Shown here in pieces: positions 1 to 9,076 of a stretch of 46,450 nucleotides of DNA; position 1 is the stretch's first letter; each line of letters starts with the position of its first letter. The notes under the pieces were generated by a model. That model was not told the DNA's origin, did not search any database, and was given only the letters and a program-made list of their open reading frames with translations. Source of the DNA: an uncultured Ruminococcus sp. (lineage in GTDB: Bacteria > Bacillota > Clostridia > Oscillospirales > Acutalibacteraceae); contig CACYPV010000016.1 of NCBI GenBank assembly GCA_902776375.1, forward strand, positions 1-46,450, in the 5' to 3' direction. The translations under genes and the position numbers were made by a program.

Positions 1-94
1 CCTCACGATACAAACCTTGGGAGTCGCTTTTGAGTTCGTCGGTAACTACGCCTCGGTGGACTTTCACCACAGAGCATTGATATGCCCGTCATAC
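1..94 (-). mobile_element. Group II intron (class C-like), 5' end of domain I, cut by window edge
   Basis: Read on the minus strand from position 94, the sequence opens GTATGACGGGCATA, then has GGTGAAAGTCC, then AGCGACTCCCAAGG and ATCGTGAGG. This is the order seen at the 5' end of class C introns such as the Oceanobacillus iheyensis intron (GTGTGCCCGGCATGG, GGTGAGAGTCC, then a CGCAAGGGTGTCC and GGCGAC stretch; recalled, not searched). Class C introns typically insert just after rho-independent terminator hairpins, and this one starts five bases after the suf terminator stem. The rest, including any reverse transcriptase, would lie left of base 1 and cannot be seen. Confidence 0.68.
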
Positions 95-97
95 AAA

Positions 98-131
98 CAA
101 AGGAACGTGCATTTTTACACGTTCCTTTTTT
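98..131 (-). terminator. suf operon terminator hairpin (bidirectional)
   Basis: A 10-bp stem (AAGGAACGTG at 100-109 with CACGTTCCTT at 118-127) encloses an 8-nt loop. It is followed by T-rich sequence on both strands (TTTGTTTG on minus, TTTTTT on plus). It lies about 20 bp beyond the stop of the sufB-like gene and is the probable target hairpin of the adjacent group II intron. Confidence 0.75.
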
Positions 132-148
132 ATATGCACAATTATGGG

Positions 149-1081
149 CTATCTCAAAAAGCCGTTGATTATCTGCTCCTCTGCCTGCTGTTCGGTCAGT
201 CCGAGCGACATCAGCTTTATAAGCTGATCGCCGGCTATCTTGCCTATAGCCGCCTCGTGGAAAAGCATGGCGTCAACGTCGTTAGCCTCAAGCGACGGAA
301 TGGCGAGTATCTTGCCGTTGTCCATGATTATAGAGTCGCACTCGGTATGACCGCTGCACGGCGCGTTGCCCGTTACCCTCGCGTTGAAGGTCTGGGATGA
401 ATCGTCCCTTGCCACGGAACGCGACACAACGTCGGCGGTGGAATCGGCTCCGTTGAGCGTTACCATATATTCGCTCTTTGCCGACTGCACGCCGTGGGTC
501 ATCAGGCGCTCCTTGACGATCAGCTTCGCGCCGGATTTCAGCTCGGCAATGGTGGAGCGCTCGGTGGAATCCACGCCCTTTATCTGCTCCATCTCCATCT
601 CCATTGAGCTGCCGTCCTCCATATAGACCTCTGTCACGGGGTTGAGGATGCGCTTGCCGCTGCCGTCGCCGCTGCCGTAGTGCTTTTCAACGTACTTCAC
701 CTTTGAGTTTTTGCCGACGTAAAAGCGGTGAACGCCGTCGTGCTGAGCGTCGTGCTCGCCGCAGTTGTCGATACCGCAGCCCGCAACGATTACCACGTCG
801 CAGTTGTCGCCGATATAAAAGTCGTTGTAGACGGTCTCTTTTATTCCCGACGCGCTGACTACAACGGGGATATGCACGCTCTCGCCCTTTGTGTTGGGCT
901 TGATGAAGATGTCGATACCGGGCAAGCCTTCCTTTGTCATGATGTCGATGTTGTCGGTGGTGTGTCTGCCGGCAAGCTGAGAATTGACGCGGAAGTTGTA
1001 CGCGCCCGCGGGGGTGTCGTGGATGTCGGCTATCTCAGCCAAAAGCTGCTTGCCGATATCGTCGATGTTTAAATCAAGCAT
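149..1081 (-). CDS. sufB: SufB/SufD-family Fe-S assembly protein (short form)
   Basis: A 310-residue SufBD-family protein, the scaffold partner of the SufC ATPase in cytoplasmic Fe-S cluster assembly. The C-terminal part carries the family's beta-helix signature: a Cys-rich step (CSGHTECDS), then LEANDVDAMLFHEAAIGKI with the conserved His near residue 275, and a C-terminal helix. At 310 aa it is much shorter than classical SufB (about 470 aa) and lacks the N-terminal extension. It starts 12 bp after sufC behind GGGAGG, so the two form an operon. No sufS, sufU or sufD is adjacent. This two-gene arrangement resembles the minimal SMS-type (SmsC-SmsB) systems described from comparative genomics. 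Whether it is a true SufB or an SmsB-like protein cannot be settled by eye. Confidence 0.85.
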   Translation of the reverse strand: MLDLNIDDIGKQLLAEIADIHDTPAGAYNFRVNSQLAGRHTTDNIDIMTKEGLPGIDIFIKPNTKGESVHIPVVVSASGIKETVYNDFYIGDNCDVVIVAGCGIDNCGEHDAQHDGVHRFYVGKNSKVKYVEKHYGSGDGSGKRILNPVTEVYMEDGSSMEMEMEQIKGVDSTERSTIAELKSGAKLIVKERLMTHGVQSAKSEYMVTLNGADSTADVVSRSVARDDSSQTFNARVTGNAPCSGHTECDSIIMDNGKILAIPSLEANDVDAMLFHEAAIGKIAGDQLIKLMSLGLTEQQAEEQIINGFLR

Positions 1082-1093
1082 TTCTAAACCTCC

Positions 1094-1822
1094 CTATTTC
1101 AGCTTTTCGCAGGCGTTGACCGCCGCGGTGGTGCCGATGAGCTCGGGCATTACCTCGGAAACCGAGCCCGTCTTTTTGATACTGCCGTCGACAAGAAGAA
1201 CTATCTCGTCGGCGATATTGAGTATGCGCTCCTGGTGCGAGATGATAACGATGGAGCTGTCCTTGATGTTGCTGCGCATGTTCTCGAAAATGCGGATAAG
1301 ATTCTGAAAACTCCAAAGGTCTATTCCCGCCTCGGGCTCGTCGAATACGCTGAGCTTTGTCTGACGGGCGAGCAGGGTAGCTATTTCAATGCGCTTAAGC
1401 TCGCCGCCGGAGAGCGAGGAGTTTATCTCGCGGTTGATATAGTCGCGTGCGCACAGACCGACTTCGGAAAGGTAGTCGCACGCATCGTTGATATTGATAT
1501 TTTTGCCGGAAGCAAGCCGCAGAAGGTCTATAACGCGAATGCCCTTGAAACGCACCGGCTGCTGGAAGGCAAAACTGACGCCGAGCTTTGCGCGCTCGGT
1601 TATGCCGAGGTCGGTGATATCCTGACCGTCGAAAAGTATCTGACCCGCGCAGGGCTTTTCAATGCCCATGATAAGCCGCGCGAGAGTGGACTTTCCGCTG
1701 CCGTTGGGGCCTGTGATAACAACGAATTTTCCGTTATCTATGGTTATGTTGAGGTCGTGGATGATCTCTTTTTGCGCTCCGTTGTCCTCGACCGAAAAGG
1801 ACAGGTTTCTCAGTTCCAGCAT
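1094..1822 (-). CDS. sufC: Fe-S cluster assembly ATPase SufC
   Basis: A 242-aa soluble ABC ATPase. Walker A GPNGSGKST is at residues 38-46, the Q-loop follows (FAFQQP), the signature LSGGELKR starts at 138, Walker B LSVFDEPEAGIDL starts near 158 and the H-loop is SHQERI near 195. The SGGELKR signature and the FDEPEAGIDL block are typical of SufC rather than of transport ABC proteins. It energises cluster assembly with the SufB-like partner encoded 12 bp downstream. AGGAG lies 7 nt before the ATG, and a good sigma-A-type promoter lies about 35 bp upstream. Confidence 0.92.
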   Translation of the reverse strand: MLELRNLSFSVEDNGAQKEIIHDLNITIDNGKFVVITGPNGSGKSTLARLIMGIEKPCAGQILFDGQDITDLGITERAKLGVSFAFQQPVRFKGIRVIDLLRLASGKNININDACDYLSEVGLCARDYINREINSSLSGGELKRIEIATLLARQTKLSVFDEPEAGIDLWSFQNLIRIFENMRSNIKDSSIVIISHQERILNIADEIVLLVDGSIKKTGSVSEVMPELIGTTAAVNACEKLK

Positions 1823-1854
1823 ATCGATTCTCCTAAATTATTAATGCTTATTGT

Positions 1855-1883
1855 ATTATACATCATTCCCCAAAAAAATGCAA
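1855..1883 (-). promoter_or_regulatory. sufCB promoter
   Basis: On the minus strand a perfect -10 TATAAT (1855-1860) lies 17 bp downstream of a weak -35 TTGCAT (1878-1883). It sits just upstream of the sufC ribosome binding site. Confidence 0.6.
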
Positions 1884-1973
1884 GCATCGCATCAATGCAC
1901 CCGGCGCTCCATTGGAAAATATCAGCAAAAAAATTTGGCTAACGGCGCGTCGTAATACGGGCTTATCAGGCAC

Positions 1974-2007
1974 GGAAAAAGCCTCCCCTTATCGCAAGGG
2001 AAGGCTT
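1974..2007 (-). terminator. Terminator of the tetR-RND operon
   Basis: On the minus strand AAGCCTTCCC pairs with GGGGAGGCTT around a short loop, followed by TTTTTCC. It lies 40 bp after the RND stop codon and also ends the intergenic region facing sufC. Confidence 0.75.
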
Positions 2008-2022
2008 GATCCTTTACCGTAA

Positions 2023-2046
2023 AAATTACGCATTGCGCATTATCAG
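2023..2046. repeat. Short period-7 repeat at the stop codon of the RND gene
   Basis: AATTACG, CATTGCG, CATTATC and AGTTAC run in 7-bp phase and end exactly at the RND stop codon. This is a weak, AT-type member of the heptad array family seen across the window. Confidence 0.45.
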
Positions 2047-5000
2047 TTACTCCTCAACCGCTTCAAGTTCGCTGTCTTCGATCTTGCGCAGCTCTTTTCT
2101 GTTGAACGCGTCATAGATGATCGGGATGACGAACAGCGTCATCAGCGTAGCGTAGAGCAAGCCGCAAATGCAGACTATCGCGAGCGGCTGCATCATTTCG
2201 GAGCCTGTGCCGATGCCGAACGCCATTGCGGACAGACCGAGCACTGTGGTGAGCGCGGTGATGAATATCGGGCGCATACGGGTCTTGCCCGCCTCGACGA
2301 TCGCCTCGCGGCGCTCCTTGCCCTCAAGGCGGAGCACGTTGATATAGTCAACAAGGACGATGCCGTTGTTTACTATGATACCGCACAGCATGATAAAGCC
2401 GATAAGCGAGATAACGCTGACGTCGTAACCCGTTATCAGCAGCGCTACGAAGCCGCCCGTGAACGCAAGCGGGATGGTGAACATGATGATGAACGGGGAT
2501 TTCAGGCTTTGGAACTGCGCAACCATGATAAGATATATCAGGATGACGCCGAGCAGCAGCATGAGCATAAGCTGCTCCATAGCCTCCATCGTCGCCTTGT
2601 TGCTGCCCTCGTAGTCTATCGAGAATCCGTCGGGAAGCTTGTAATCATCAAAAAGGCTCTTGGCGTCGTTGGTCGCCTCGGTAAGGCTGTGACCGTCGTT
2701 GACTATGCCCTTGATAGTGATATAACGCTTTTGATCCTTGCGGTTGATGGTGTCGAGAGTATCGCTTTTTTCGATTTTGGCAACCGAAGAAAGCTTAACG
2801 GTCTTTTCCTCGCCCGTGGTTGTATCGGTAAATTTGAGCGTGATGTTTCCTACCTTGTCGGCGGTGATAAGCTGCTTTTCGTCCTTGACGGTAACGACGT
2901 CGATCGACTTTCCGCTTACGGTTTTAAGCGTCGTAGAGGTCTTCTCCCCCGCGACTGCCGAAGCCACCTGCTGGAACACCTGCGCGGTGGTAAGTCCGTT
3001 CTCGGCGGCTTTATTGCGGTCGACGGTGACCTTGATCTCGGGAGAGGTCGCACCGACTCCGTTCTCGGTCTCTTTTATGCTGTCGAGCTCGCCGAGCTTT
3101 TTCGCCATATCCTCCGCCGTGGTTTTAAGCTGATTGAGGTCTTCGCCGTAAAGGGTTATCTGTACGACGGGATCGCCGATAAGCGAGCTCATCGAGCTTG
3201 TCGCTCCGGCGCCGACGGTCACCTTGCCGTCGATATCCTTCAGCTTTTCCTCAATCTCCTTTGTGATGCTCTTGCCGTCCTTGATATATTTATCCTTGAG
3301 GACGCCGTAAGCCATAAGCGAGCCGGAATCATCCTGAGCGCCGCTCATGCCGGAGGGCGCTATGCCCATTGCTCCGGCGGCGTTTCCGAGCATAACGCCT
3401 ACGGTTTCAAACTCATTGTACTCATTCATTATGTCGCTGACCTTTTCGGCGACTTCAACGGTTTCGTCAAATGTCGTATTGGGATCGAGCTGAACGGTGA
3501 CTTGTATCTGTTCGCTGCTCATATCCGGCATAAAGCTGAAGCCTCTTGCCAAAGCCAGAAGTCCGCTGCCTACAAGCAGGGCGATAACTATCAGTATTGC
3601 GACTATTTTGTGGCGCAGCACGAAGCGCAAGGATCTGTCGTAGGTCTTTAGAATCTTGCCCTCGCCCTTGTTCTTTGTCTCCTTTACCTTGCGCAGCATG
3701 CGCTGGCTCATAGCGGGCACGAGCGTAAGCGCCACGATAAGACTTGCCGCCAGCGAGTAGGTGATGGTGAGCGCCATATCGACAAAGAGCTCGCGGGTGA
3801 TGCCCTCGACAAACACGATAGGCAGGAACACGCAGACCGTGGTGAGCGTTGACGCTATGATAGCGCCCGCGACCTGCCGCGCGCCGTTGAGCGCCGCCTG
3901 AACAGCCGAATATCCAAGCCGCCGCAGACGGTAGGTGTTCTCTATAACTACGACCGAGTTATCGACCAGCATACCTACGCCTATGGCTAGTCCCGAAAGC
4001 GATATCATGTTAAGCGTGATACCGCTGAAATACATAAGCACGATGGCAAAGATAACGCTGACCGGGATAGAGACCGCGACGATAATGGTGGGTCTGATAT
4101 CGCGCAGGAAGATCAAAAGGATGATGATAGCCAGCACAGCGCCGATAAGCAGGTTTTGCAGCACGCTGTTGACTATGATCTCGATGTAGTCGCCCTGGCT
4201 GTACATCGTGGTAAAATTAAGCCCCTTGAACTCCTCCTCGAGGGCTTTGATCTCGGCGTTGATGTTGTCGCAGACCTCGGCGGTGGCGATATTGCTCTGC
4301 TTTGTAAAGCTGAGGATGATGCCGTCGCGTCCGTCAACTTTTGTATATAGCTTTTCGGCGTTGTCGGCAACAAACACATCGGCAACGTCGCTTAGGCGGA
4401 TAACGCCTATGCCGTCGATCTTTGTGTCAAAAAGCGGAAGCGAGGTGAGTTCCTTTTCATCAGCGACCTCGTCGCCCACGCGCACCATGTAACGGTTGTT
4501 GTCCTCGTCGGAAACATAGCCGGCGGGCATGGAAAAGTTCTGCGCAACAAGTATATTCGAAACGTTTTCAATGGTGACCATGGCGTTGGGATCGGCTTTT
4601 TTCTTTGCCTCATCCTTCTTCGCCGTCAGCTCGGCTACAGACTTGTCCAGCTCGCCTTTCGCGCTTTCAAGCTGAGCCGCAGCCAAGCTTACCTCGGTCT
4701 GCTTCGAGGCGAGTGTGGAGACCGCTCCCGACAGCTTGAAGTCCGCGCTCGACTGTTGCTGGGCAATGGTGGCGAGAGCGTCGTTTACCGTGACGGTATT
4801 ATCGTCGAGTCCCTTTACCGCAGTATCGATTTGAGCTATGCCTTCGTTGATCTTCGCTATGCGGTCGCTGACTTCTTTTAGAGTGTCGTCAAGCATCGAG
4901 GTGTCGGTGCCGAGCTCTTTGAGCCTGTCGTTCACCTTTTCGATGGATGAATCAACGTTTTTGAGCGCTGTTTCGATCTCTGCAATAGTTGCGGCAAGCT

Positions 5001-6096
5001 CCTCTTTTTTTATTCCGAACTGCTCGAGCCTTGTGTCGATCGCCGCAAGAGCCTCGTTCAAATACGCTTTTTCCTCGTCGCTCAGCGTGCTGTCCGCAAG
5101 CCTTGCTAACGTGTCGGTGTAATCGGTGTTGATTATCCTGAGAGAATCCAACCTGTCAATAAGCCCGTTCTTCTGCTCTATCAGATCATTGTAGGCGGTC
5201 TTGATGTCGAGCAGAGCTTTATATGTGGTTTCCAAAACCTGCTTTGTGGTGGCGAGCACGGTCTTTTGATCCAGCAACTCCATCTTGGCGGAGATCATTT
5301 GGCTTTTTCCGTTGTCCGCCTGCTTCTGAGCGTCAGCAAGCTGCTGCGCGAGCGCCTCTTGCTGATCGTTTATGCTCTGCATTGAATCGGCGATGACCGC
5401 CCCACCGTCCCCCGCCTTTGCCGCGTTGTTTTCCAGCTCGGTCTTGGCGGCGGCTATCTTGTCCTCCGCGTCGGCAAACTGGCTGTCGAGCGCGGCTTGT
5501 ATCTTTTTGTTTAGCGCGTCAAGCTTGCTTTGCGAAATAACGACGTTTTCCTTTTCGACAAGTATTCCCTTGCCGTTGACGGAAGCTACGCCGTCTACTC
5601 CCTCTAAGCGGTTTATTAGCGTATCGCTTACAAACTCAGACAGCTCTCTGCGATCCTTGCCCTCGTAATCGACCGCGATCATGGCGACGGGCAGGATGTT
5701 GGGATTGATCTTTATAAGATATGGCGCGCCCACCGCGTCCGGCCAGTTATCGGACAAAACGTCCAGCGCCGAGCGCACGTCGACCGTAGCGGTGTTCATA
5801 TCGGTGCCGTCCTGAAATTCGATCATGCACATCGAGTAATTGTCGCTTGAAGCGCTGCGTATCTGCTTTACGCCGTCGATGACCGAAAGCGACTGCTCCG
5901 TCGGTTTGGTGACGGTCGTCTCGACGGTTTCGGGGGTCTGACCGATATATGTGGTTAAGACGACCGCGTACGGCAGATCCATATTCGGCATAAGGTCGGG
6001 CGTCATTTTTGAGAAGGACACCACGCCCAACACCAGAACCATTATGACAGCCACGAAGATCGTCATTGGCTTTTTAACACTTAGTCTTGATAACAT
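2047..6096 (-). CDS. RND-family efflux transporter with long coiled-coil insertion
   Basis: A 1349-aa protein of the AcrB/HAE1 RND superfamily. It has the N-terminal helix (about 12-32), two sets of membrane helices, the TM4 motif GLAIGVGMLVDNSVVVIENTYR with its proton-relay Asp, and the matching C-terminal half ending in VDYIN and a final helix. It is about 300 residues longer than AcrB. The extra length is a region around residues 185-505 rich in Lys, Glu, Ala and Gln with heptad character, inserted in the first porter domain. It has no periplasmic adaptor or outer-membrane partner nearby, as expected for a Gram-positive-type cell. It follows tetR by 26 bp with GGAGG 4 nt before the ATG. 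The substrate is unknown. Confidence 0.88.
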   Translation of the reverse strand: MLSRLSVKKPMTIFVAVIMVLVLGVVSFSKMTPDLMPNMDLPYAVVLTTYIGQTPETVETTVTKPTEQSLSVIDGVKQIRSASSDNYSMCMIEFQDGTDMNTATVDVRSALDVLSDNWPDAVGAPYLIKINPNILPVAMIAVDYEGKDRRELSEFVSDTLINRLEGVDGVASVNGKGILVEKENVVISQSKLDALNKKIQAALDSQFADAEDKIAAAKTELENNAAKAGDGGAVIADSMQSINDQQEALAQQLADAQKQADNGKSQMISAKMELLDQKTVLATTKQVLETTYKALLDIKTAYNDLIEQKNGLIDRLDSLRIINTDYTDTLARLADSTLSDEEKAYLNEALAAIDTRLEQFGIKKEELAATIAEIETALKNVDSSIEKVNDRLKELGTDTSMLDDTLKEVSDRIAKINEGIAQIDTAVKGLDDNTVTVNDALATIAQQQSSADFKLSGAVSTLASKQTEVSLAAAQLESAKGELDKSVAELTAKKDEAKKKADPNAMVTIENVSNILVAQNFSMPAGYVSDEDNNRYMVRVGDEVADEKELTSLPLFDTKIDGIGVIRLSDVADVFVADNAEKLYTKVDGRDGIILSFTKQSNIATAEVCDNINAEIKALEEEFKGLNFTTMYSQGDYIEIIVNSVLQNLLIGAVLAIIILLIFLRDIRPTIIVAVSIPVSVIFAIVLMYFSGITLNMISLSGLAIGVGMLVDNSVVVIENTYRLRRLGYSAVQAALNGARQVAGAIIASTLTTVCVFLPIVFVEGITRELFVDMALTITYSLAASLIVALTLVPAMSQRMLRKVKETKNKGEGKILKTYDRSLRFVLRHKIVAILIVIALLVGSGLLALARGFSFMPDMSSEQIQVTVQLDPNTTFDETVEVAEKVSDIMNEYNEFETVGVMLGNAAGAMGIAPSGMSGAQDDSGSLMAYGVLKDKYIKDGKSITKEIEEKLKDIDGKVTVGAGATSSMSSLIGDPVVQITLYGEDLNQLKTTAEDMAKKLGELDSIKETENGVGATSPEIKVTVDRNKAAENGLTTAQVFQQVASAVAGEKTSTTLKTVSGKSIDVVTVKDEKQLITADKVGNITLKFTDTTTGEEKTVKLSSVAKIEKSDTLDTINRKDQKRYITIKGIVNDGHSLTEATNDAKSLFDDYKLPDGFSIDYEGSNKATMEAMEQLMLMLLLGVILIYLIMVAQFQSLKSPFIIMFTIPLAFTGGFVALLITGYDVSVISLIGFIMLCGIIVNNGIVLVDYINVLRLEGKERREAIVEAGKTRMRPIFITALTTVLGLSAMAFGIGTGSEMMQPLAIVCICGLLYATLMTLFVIPIIYDAFNRKELRKIEDSELEAVEE

Positions 6097-6122
6097 ATTT
6101 CCTCCGTATACCTTTCCTGTGG

Positions 6123-6734
6123 TCAGGCGAGCGCGCCGTGCTTTAGTATTTCAAGCTTGCGGCGGTATTCCTGCCTAACGTGCGCGCAGTCGTCTTCCGT
6201 GACATAAAAATTGAACAGCGCGTTTTTCAGCATGCTTGTAAGTATCTGCCACAAAAGGTCAAAGTCGCTGTCGCTCTTATAGCGCAGGCTATCCCTTGAA
6301 AACCGCTTTGAGCAGTCCTTGTATTTTTCAATACCGTTGAATCGGTTAGTCATGTATTCATACACCAAATCGTCGTTGGCGTGAAGGTTCCTTGTGAGCC
6401 TTCGCAGCACCGTGCGGCTTGTTTTGTCGTCGGCAAAGGAAACGATGATCTCAAAAAGCTGTTCAAACACTTCAAACACATCGCCCCTGTCCAGCAGCGC
6501 CGCCTCATTCAGCCCCTGCAATACACGCTCGACAAATGACTTTAACAGCACCTCGATAAGGTCGACCTTATCGTCAAAGTATTGATAAAAGCTGCCGCGC
6601 GATATATTCGCCCGCTTTACTATGCGGTTTATGCTGATTTTATCGTCTGACGGTTCGGAAAATTCCTCGATTATCGCTTTTACGATCCGACTGCGCTTTT
6701 CTTCGGGAAGATTCAAAAAGGTCTGCTTTATCAC
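6123..6734 (-). CDS. TetR/AcrR-family transcriptional regulator
   Basis: A 203-aa protein with an N-terminal helix-turn-helix (ISINRIVKRANISRGSFYQYFDDK) typical of TetR repressors, followed by a ligand-binding-type alpha-helical domain of low conservation. I start it at a GTG at 6734 because GGAGGTG lies 5 nt upstream. The longer reading frame to 6815 would run through the promoter and operator. It is the first gene of an operon with the RND transporter and probably represses it and itself, since a 28-bp palindrome lies between the -10 box and the start codon. The inducer is unknown. Confidence 0.87.
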   Translation of the reverse strand: MIKQTFLNLPEEKRSRIVKAIIEEFSEPSDDKISINRIVKRANISRGSFYQYFDDKVDLIEVLLKSFVERVLQGLNEAALLDRGDVFEVFEQLFEIIVSFADDKTSRTVLRRLTRNLHANDDLVYEYMTNRFNGIEKYKDCSKRFSRDSLRYKSDSDFDLLWQILTSMLKNALFNFYVTEDDCAHVRQEYRRKLEILKHGALA

Positions 6735-6756
6735 AAAAACACCTCCAAAGCTAATA

Positions 6757-6784
6757 TGACAGGTTATCATATGAACACTTGTCA
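6757..6784. promoter_or_regulatory. Probable TetR operator (28-bp palindrome)
   Basis: TGACAGGTTATCAT is followed directly by ATGAACACTTGTCA. The half sites match at 11 of 14 positions. It lies immediately downstream of the -10 box and upstream of the tetR GTG start, the usual place for an autoregulatory TetR operator. Confidence 0.7.
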
Positions 6785-6786
6785 CT

Positions 6787-6815
6787 ATTGTATCACCACG
6801 CCGTGCGGGTGTCAA
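6787..6815 (-). promoter_or_regulatory. tetR-RND promoter
   Basis: On the minus strand a perfect -35 TTGACA (6810-6815) is separated by 17 bp from the -10 TACAAT (6787-6792). Confidence 0.85.
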
Positions 6816-7030
6816 TGGCTTTTTGTCGATTTTTTGTTGAATCTTTTGTTTAATACTAAACTCAAATAAAAAATAGACAATCTTTGCGGTCTATTTTCCG
6901 CAATACTTCGTTGTCGTCCTTGCAAGGCGACAGCCTTGCGGCGTCCTTCCTTTTTATCTGAGATTAGTATTATTTTTTCAGCTACTTGCTTTTTTGTTTG
7001 TTTTTGTCCAAAAGCTGTTACTGATTGCAC
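6816..7030 (-). other. Intergenic region with two hairpins; possible small RNA
   Basis: No convincing coding region. A hairpin GCAAGGC-GACA-GCCTTGC lies at 6922-6939, flanked by direct copies of CGTCCTT. A second stem (AAATAGAC 6871-6878 with GTCTATTT 6889-6896) is followed on the minus strand by TTTATTTG and looks like a terminator. As the ftsH terminator is already at 7031-7055, this second terminator may end a separate short minus-strand RNA. I could not identify a good promoter for it. Confidence 0.35.
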
Positions 7031-7055
7031 AAACAAAACGCACCCGAAGGTGCGT
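7031..7055 (-). terminator. ftsH terminator
   Basis: On the minus strand ACGCACC-TTCG-GGTGCGT is followed by TTTGTTT. It lies 18 bp after the ftsH stop. Confidence 0.75.
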
Positions 7056-7072
7056 CTGTTTATATAGCATTA

Positions 7073-9004
7073 TTAGATTTCTTCCTCGTCGGTCTCGATC
7101 GGCTCGACATAGGTGCCGCTCATGACCTTTTCAAAGTCCTCGGCGCCCATCTTTTCGTGCTTGATAAGATAAGCGGCGATCTCGTGCAGCTTGTCGATGT
7201 TCTCGCGCAGCAGCAGTTCCGCCTTTTCGTAGGCGTCGTTAACGATGCCCAGCACCAGCTCGTCGATCTTGGCGGCTGTGGCCTCGCTGTAATCCTGCGT
7301 TCTGCCGTAATCTCTGCCGAGGAACACGCTGCCGTCCTCGGAGCCGTAGTTGATGCAGCCCAGCTCCTTGGTCATACCGTACTTGGTAACCATGGCGCGT
7401 GCGGTCTTTGTAGCCTTTTCGATGTCGTTTGAAGCGCCCGTGGAAATGTCGTCGAGGATGATAGCCTCGGCAACGCGTCCGCCCAGATCGACGATGATGC
7501 TCTCGATCATCTCGTTGCGGGAGTTGTAGGACTTATCCTCGGTGGGCAGCGGCATGGTGTAGCCGCCGGCCATTCCGCGCGGGATGATGGATATCTCGTG
7601 AACGGGATCCTGCGTTTCAAGCTTGTCGAAGAGGATCGCGTGACCCGCCTCGTGGTAAGCTGTGAGCTTCTTTTCCTTCTCGCTCATCACCTTGGATTTC
7701 TTCTCGGTACCTACAACGACCTTAATGGTCGCCTCCTCGATCTCCTTCATGGTGATGGCTTTTTTATCCGCTCTGGCTGCAAGCAGCGCAGCCTCGTTGA
7801 GCAGGTTTTCAAGATCCGCACCGGTAAAGCCGGCGGTGGTCTTTGCTATGGTTTTGAGCTTAACGTCGGGAGCAAGCGGCTTTTTGCGCGCGTGCACCTT
7901 AAGGATAGCCTCGCGTCCGTTGATGTCGGGATAGCTTACGACTACCTGACGGTCAAAACGTCCGGGACGAAGCAGAGCGGGGTCGAGAACGTCGGGACGG
8001 TTGGTCGCCGCTATGAGGATAACGCCCTCGTTAACGCCGAAGCCGTCCATCTCAACAAGCAGCTGGTTAAGGGTCTGCTCGCGCTCGTCGTTGCCGCCGC
8101 CGAGACCCGCGCCGCGCTGTCTGCCTACGGCGTCGATCTCGTCTATAAAGATGATGCAGGGTGAGTTTTTCTTTGCCTGATCGAACAGATCGCGCACACG
8201 CGAAGCGCCCACGCCGACGAACATCTCTACGAAGTCGGAGCCGGAGATCGAGAAGAAGGGAACGCCCGCCTCGCCTGCGACTGCGCGCGCGAGCAGGGTC
8301 TTACCGGTACCGGGAGGTCCCACAAGCAGCACGCCCTTGGGGATACGCGCGCCCAGCTTGTTGAACTTGTCGGGGTTTTTGAGGAACTCTACGACCTCTT
8401 GAAGCTCTTCCTTTTCCTCGTCAGCGCCCGCCACATCGTCAAAGGTGGTTTTGCGCTTTTCGTCATTGGTATTTTTGATCTTAGCCTTGCCGAAGCTCAT
8501 TTCCCTGCCGCCGAGGCCGCCGCCACCCATGCGCCGCATAAAGAATACCCACGCGGCAATGAAGATGATAACGACGATGATAGTCGGGATAAGGTCGATG
8601 AGCAGTGAATTGTCGGTGGCGCGGATAAGATTGTATTCCTTTACGGGATTTTTAGGGTCGTCGTACTGCTTGATATCGTCGAGAAAACGGCTGATATCGG
8701 CAAGCTTGCCCTTTACTGTCTCGTGCCCGTCCTTTTTAGAGGTCGCGTTTTTAACAGCCTTTTCGTCGTCCGCGACCTTATCGTAAACCGCCGACTCGTT
8801 TTCTTTGAGCTTTATCTCAATAGTTCCCGAGCCGTAGCTTATGTCGTAGCTTTCTACCTTATGGTCTACAAAGTACTGCATAAGGGTAGAGGTCTTAGGC
8901 GGATCGCTTTGGCGTGAATTAAGAAAGATCGCCGCGACGATGATAAGCAAAATCGGAATACCTAAGTAAAGCAGCAAATTGCGCACTTTTTTCTTGTTGT
9001 TCAT
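7073..9004 (-). CDS. ftsH: ATP-dependent zinc metalloprotease FtsH
   Basis: A 643-aa membrane-anchored AAA+ protease that degrades membrane and regulatory proteins. Helices at about 9-28 and 137-156 flank an extracytoplasmic domain. Walker A GPPGTGKT is at 229-236, Walker B IIFIDE at 284-289, the second region of homology ends in RPGRFD, and the zinc motif HEAGH is at 451-455. Length is normal for the family. AAGGAG lies 7 nt before the ATG. In many Firmicutes ftsH follows tilS and hpt directly; here an S23 gene and repeat arrays separate it from hpt. Confidence 0.96.
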   Translation of the reverse strand: MNNKKKVRNLLLYLGIPILLIIVAAIFLNSRQSDPPKTSTLMQYFVDHKVESYDISYGSGTIEIKLKENESAVYDKVADDEKAVKNATSKKDGHETVKGKLADISRFLDDIKQYDDPKNPVKEYNLIRATDNSLLIDLIPTIIVVIIFIAAWVFFMRRMGGGGLGGREMSFGKAKIKNTNDEKRKTTFDDVAGADEEKEELQEVVEFLKNPDKFNKLGARIPKGVLLVGPPGTGKTLLARAVAGEAGVPFFSISGSDFVEMFVGVGASRVRDLFDQAKKNSPCIIFIDEIDAVGRQRGAGLGGGNDEREQTLNQLLVEMDGFGVNEGVILIAATNRPDVLDPALLRPGRFDRQVVVSYPDINGREAILKVHARKKPLAPDVKLKTIAKTTAGFTGADLENLLNEAALLAARADKKAITMKEIEEATIKVVVGTEKKSKVMSEKEKKLTAYHEAGHAILFDKLETQDPVHEISIIPRGMAGGYTMPLPTEDKSYNSRNEMIESIIVDLGGRVAEAIILDDISTGASNDIEKATKTARAMVTKYGMTKELGCINYGSEDGSVFLGRDYGRTQDYSEATAAKIDELVLGIVNDAYEKAELLLRENIDKLHEIAAYLIKHEKMGAEDFEKVMSGTYVEPIETDEEEI

Positions 9005-9020
9005 GGGAATTCTCCTTTTT

Positions 9021-9053
9021 TAGATGCTAGATGCTAGATGCTAGAAGCTAGAT
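9021..9053. repeat. Heptad array, left flank of the S23 gene
   Basis: Four to five units (TAGATGC x3, TAGAAGC, TAGA) lie between ftsH and the S23 gene. The orientation is inverted relative to the array at 9459-9508 on the other side of the S23 gene. Confidence 0.85.
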
Positions 9054-9076
9054 TCATTGACCGATATGTTTCGCTT

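Noticed and set aside
2509-3651. Open frame of 380 codons on the plus strand inside the RND gene
   Set aside because: Shadow of the RND coding sequence; no family motif, and third-position bias belongs to the minus strand.
6812-7036. Open frame of 74 codons on the minus strand between tetR and ftsH
   Set aside because: It runs through two hairpins and a terminator, has low-complexity Lys/Gln sequence and no ribosome site.
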